A DNA stretch of 64,000 nucleotides from Archangium gephyra. GTDB lineage: Bacteria > Myxococcota > Myxococcia > Myxococcales > Myxococcaceae. Location: the NCBI RefSeq assembly GCF_001027285.1, contig NZ_CP011509.1, positions 7,092,501-7,156,500 of the forward strand, in the 5' to 3' direction. The stretch's first letter is position 1, and every line of letters begins with the position of its first letter. The notes beneath the pieces are model-generated. The model saw only the letters and a program-made list of their open reading frames with translations. It did not search any database and was not told the origin of the DNA. Below, piece after piece: positions 61,391-64,000 of the stretch. The translations under genes and the position numbers were made by a program.

Positions 61391-62509
61391 ATGTCATTGC
61401 TTCGCTGGAGCCGTTCGCTGCTCGCCCTGGGCCTCGTTGTGGCGGGCTGCAAGTCGAACCCCCCCGCCGCCATTCTGGACGCGGGCATCGCCGCCGCGCC
61501 CGCGCCGGACAAGGTGTCCTCACCCACCCCCACGCCCGAGCCCATCACCGGGCCGGCACTCTCGTACTTGAAGCCCGTGGACCCCGAGCGGTGCGCGTGG
61601 ATGCGGCGCCCCCTGTCCTCCGCGGAGCCCACCACGCTCTTCACCTTCGACGCGGCCTGTAGCGGCTCCGAGTTGTCCTGGAGCCCGGATCTCCAGAGGG
61701 GCCTGGTGTTCAACCAGCCCACGGGCGAGGGAGCCCGGCCGCGCCTGTGGCGGGTGGACTTCGCCGCGAAGACGGGCTCACCGGTGGAGCTGAAGGGACT
61801 GCCGGGCGGAATGGGAGCGCAGGGCGCCCACACGCCTGTCATCGCGAAGGCGGGCTTCGACGCGCAGGGACGCCCGATGGCGCTCGTGTATGTCGTCCCC
61901 GAGCTGAAGAAGGAGCAGGACGGCGAGCCCTTCATCACCTTCGAGGGCGAGCGCTATCCGGCGAAGGGCATCGAAGGCACACCCGCTCTGGCGCTCGCGT
62001 ACCGGCAGGAGGGCGCGGATTGGAAGCGCTTCGAGGCCAAGGTGGTTTCCAGTGAAACGGACAGCGTCGACGTGCTCGACGCCGCCAGGCTGCCCGGCCC
62101 CAATCCCTTCATGGCCGACAGCCTGCCCGGGCAGAAGGCCTCGGAGAGCGCCGCGCGGATGCTGAAGGCCGCCCTGCCGCCACGAGACAAGTTCGGACAG
62201 TGGATGGCGCTGACCACCCCGGGTGGAACGCTCTTCTACCGGGCGGAACGGTTGGAGAAGGAGGACACCCCCTCCCCGTCCGCCCCGGTGCGATGGGAAC
62301 AGGACGGGAAGCTGGTGGAGCTCGAGGGGTTGATGGCGAAGGAGGGCGACCCGCTCGTCTTGCGGCTCCGGGGCGACCTGCTGGTCATCAACGTCCTGGG
62401 AGAGGGTTCGCGCTCGGCACACGTCTACGACACCCGGACGAAGAAGAACCTCGCGTCCGTCCAGGACGTCGACCTCGCGACCCTCTGGCCCGAGCCTTCC
62501 AGACCCTGA
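61391..62509 (+). CDS. Lipoprotein, second of a tandem paralogous pair
   Basis: This encodes 372 residues. It is a tandem duplicate of the gene 27 bases upstream: it shares LRWSRSL at the signal, YLKPV, RLWRVDF, GFDAQGRP, WKRFE, RWEQDGKLVEL and VYDTRTKKNLASVQ, with divergence in the middle (residues ~140-230) and a shorter linker. Lipobox ALGLVVAGC. Both copies keep intact reading frames, suggesting both are selected, perhaps with different partners. A terminator-like hairpin follows. Confidence 0.75.
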   Translation: MSLLRWSRSLLALGLVVAGCKSNPPAAILDAGIAAAPAPDKVSSPTPTPEPITGPALSYLKPVDPERCAWMRRPLSSAEPTTLFTFDAACSGSELSWSPDLQRGLVFNQPTGEGARPRLWRVDFAAKTGSPVELKGLPGGMGAQGAHTPVIAKAGFDAQGRPMALVYVVPELKKEQDGEPFITFEGERYPAKGIEGTPALALAYRQEGADWKRFEAKVVSSETDSVDVLDAARLPGPNPFMADSLPGQKASESAARMLKAALPPRDKFGQWMALTTPGGTLFYRAERLEKEDTPSPSAPVRWEQDGKLVELEGLMAKEGDPLVLRLRGDLLVINVLGEGSRSAHVYDTRTKKNLASVQDVDLATLWPEPSRP

Positions 62510-62538
62510 CACCCCGCCTGGCCGCTGGCTGCTCGGCT

Positions 62539-62559
62539 GCCCCTCGTCACACGAGGGGC
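62539..62559 (+). terminator. Hairpin after the lipoprotein pair
   Basis: GCCCCTCGT (62539-62547), loop CAC, then ACGAGGGGC (62551-62559): a 9-base-pair perfect stem with a 3-base loop, 30 bases after the stop. No T-run, so it may only attenuate transcription toward the VgrG-like gene. Confidence 0.5.
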
Positions 62560-62633
62560 TTCGGGGGACGGAGGTCGCGGGGATGTGAGATGATGGGGTC
62601 CAGGCACCCTGCTCGAGGGGAGGACACCACCCG

Positions 62634-64000
62634 GTGAGGACGGCATTCCAGGAGGAGCTCAAACCCGAGTTGACGCTCACCATCGGCGGCCAGTCCTTCT
62701 CCATCCCCGGTGGGCAGGTGAAGCACCTGTCCGTGCGCCTGGCCAGCCACGGCTTCAACGCCTCGGTCACCTTCTGGACCTCGCTGGAGAAGAAGGACGC
62801 GCCGCTCTTCACCGCCTTCCAGAAGCCGGATCTCGTCCAGGTGCGGCTGGCGGTGGCCGCGGTGAACCCCGCGCTCGACTCACCGCCCGCGCCGCTCGTG
62901 GTCCAGGGAATCGCCCGCAGCCGCCGGCTCATCGCCGAGCCCCACGGCAAGGACAAGAAGGCCGAGCGCGTCTTCCGTCGCTACACCTTCGAGTTCGCCG
63001 ACGCCGCCCAGGTGCTCTGGCGCCAGCACCGCCCCGTCGAGCTGCACACGGACATGTCCATGCAGGAGGTGCTCGAGGCCCACAAGGCCACCCTCCAGCT
63101 CTCGTATGACTGGGCCGCGCTGCGGCAGAAGCAGGAGATGCTGTGCCTCGCGGTGGGCGCGGATGCCCCCGAGGTGAGCTTCTACGACTTCGTCCTCTGG
63201 TACGTGCACGCCCACAACGGCGTCTTCAGCTACGACTGCCAGAAGAACGAGTACCTGCTGGCCGACAGCAAGCCCTCGGGCACGGCGGAGCCGCTCGATC
63301 GCCTCCAGGTTCGGCACGTGGACGTGCGGCTGCCGCAGCCCATCCGCCACGGCACCCGCGTGCTCAACGCCCTGGCCAACGGGCCCACCACCACGCCCAT
63401 CGAGCAGCCCCAGGCCGTCGCGGGCGTGTCCCACGACGTGTTGCTGCGCACGCCCATCACCGCCCAGGCCGAGCAGCGGCAGAAGCTGGAGAAGGCCCGC
63501 CTGCAGGTGCGCCAGCGGCAGCTGCAGCTGTCCTTCAAGCACTTCCCCACGGTGCCCGTGCATGCCGGCGCACTGGTGCGCCTGGAGGGCCCGCTGTGGC
63601 CCGCGGCGTTGACGGGGCTGGACGAGGACCAGCGGGTGCTGGAGCTGGAGCTGGAGGCCCACGCCGAGCGCGAGGGCCAGCACGACAACCAGCAGACGCC
63701 CCAGGCCAACTACCAGGTGATGATGTCGGCGCGGCTGGAGTCCGCCTCGGAGCCGCTGGTCACCCTGCCCGCCTACCGCGCTCCGCGCTACCCCATCCAC
63801 GTCGAGGCCCTGGTGCACAGCCCCGGCGGCGAGCCCCCGGACAGGCGCTACCTCATCGTCGAGGACGAGAAGACGTCGCTGGCGTACTTCCGGATGACGG
63901 TGCCGCTGTGGAACCAGACGGTGAGCGTGCCCGCCGAGCCCATCCACTTCCCGGGCCAGTTCTTCTTCCCTCCGTACAAGAACACGCGGGTGCTGATCGC
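62634..64000 (+). CDS. VgrG/GpD-like spike protein, N-terminal part (runs off window)
   Basis: The frame begins GTG at 62634 behind GGGGAGGA and is open to the window end (455 codons). The N-terminal region (LTLTIGGQSFSIPGGQVKHL, then VRLASHGFNASVTFW) resembles the beta-barrel of VgrG/phage GpD. It continues with YTFEFADAAQVLWRQH, HTDMSMQEVLEAH and YDFVLWYVHAHNGVFSYDC, the gp27-like order where the family has W/L-rich and F-x-x-x-S-x-x-x-I/V blocks. VgrG forms the tip of a contractile injection system and carries effectors. The needle domain would be in the missing part. T6SS is preferred over phage because of the TssBC-like gene nearby. Confidence 0.7.
   Translation, partial: MRTAFQEELKPELTLTIGGQSFSIPGGQVKHLSVRLASHGFNASVTFWTSLEKKDAPLFTAFQKPDLVQVRLAVAAVNPALDSPPAPLVVQGIARSRRLIAEPHGKDKKAERVFRRYTFEFADAAQVLWRQHRPVELHTDMSMQEVLEAHKATLQLSYDWAALRQKQEMLCLAVGADAPEVSFYDFVLWYVHAHNGVFSYDCQKNEYLLADSKPSGTAEPLDRLQVRHVDVRLPQPIRHGTRVLNALANGPTTTPIEQPQAVAGVSHDVLLRTPITAQAEQRQKLEKARLQVRQRQLQLSFKHFPTVPVHAGALVRLEGPLWPAALTGLDEDQRVLELELEAHAEREGQHDNQQTPQANYQVMMSARLESASEPLVTLPAYRAPRYPIHVEALVHSPGGEPPDRRYLIVEDEKTSLAYFRMTVPLWNQTVSVPAEPIHFPGQFFFPPYKNTRVLI

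Overview
The window is GC-rich (about 70%), densely coded on both strands, and looks like a fruiting-body-forming myxobacterium (Myxococcota, probably Cystobacterineae). The reasons are a DUF2378/TIGR02265 paralogue, four histidine kinases with no separate response regulator beside them, many lipoproteins and exported enzymes, and a TonB/RND-rich envelope gene set. No rRNA, convincing tRNA, CRISPR array or intact insertion sequence was seen. No stretch longer than about 300 bases lacks a gene; the longest gap is the divergent region 1195-1484. Genus and function calls are read from sequence motifs only.

Layout. 1-2.3 kb: the start of a CPA2/Kef-like antiporter with an overlapping PII-like gene, a KGG-repeat protein and a TVP38/DedA-like membrane protein. 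2.3-6.6 kb: glnD downstream of a GT-C type glycosyltransferase. 6.7-12.2 kb: a secreted HExxH metalloprotease, a DoxX-like protein, a lipoprotein with a CxxCH motif and small unknowns. 12.2-13.3 kb: a less GC-rich islet with an insertion-sequence-like end and a Cys-rich protein. 13.3-20.7 kb: an F420/NADP-type dehydrogenase, a peptidoglycan amidase, DUF3592 and DUF2378 proteins, a membrane histidine kinase and a cyclopropane-fatty-acyl synthase. 20.8-22.6 kb: two lipoproteins, one carrying Ig-like domains and a cytochrome motif.

22.6-36.5 kb holds what looks like a myxobacterial version of the enterobacterial yeh/molR gene set. A WGR-DUF4132 giant is followed, after an FMN alpha-hydroxyacid oxidase and a hybrid kinase, by a tightly coupled four-gene operon: MoxR AAA+ ATPase, DUF5682, VWA and SWIM zinc-finger protein. 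36.5-46 kb carries a small unknown and a PadR regulator that share an upstream motif, a PAS-GAF kinase, DUF2891, an M24 peptidase, a ferredoxin, a prolyl-hydroxylase-like oxygenase, mltG, dusA and an Rpn-type nuclease. 46-50 kb carries a TonB-like protein and an MMPL/RND exporter.

50-64 kb ends in a probable type VI secretion accessory locus. It contains a beta-propeller cytochrome, a dCache-HAMP kinase and, 10 bases later, a shrunken TssB-TssC fusion. Next comes an oppositely oriented operon with a signal-less LysM / C39-like / lytic transglycosylase / M23 protein and two small exported proteins. Two tandem paralogous lipoproteins and a VgrG/GpD-like gene that runs off the window follow. I read this as a spike, a peptidoglycan-degrading cargo and candidate immunity proteins; that reading is inference.
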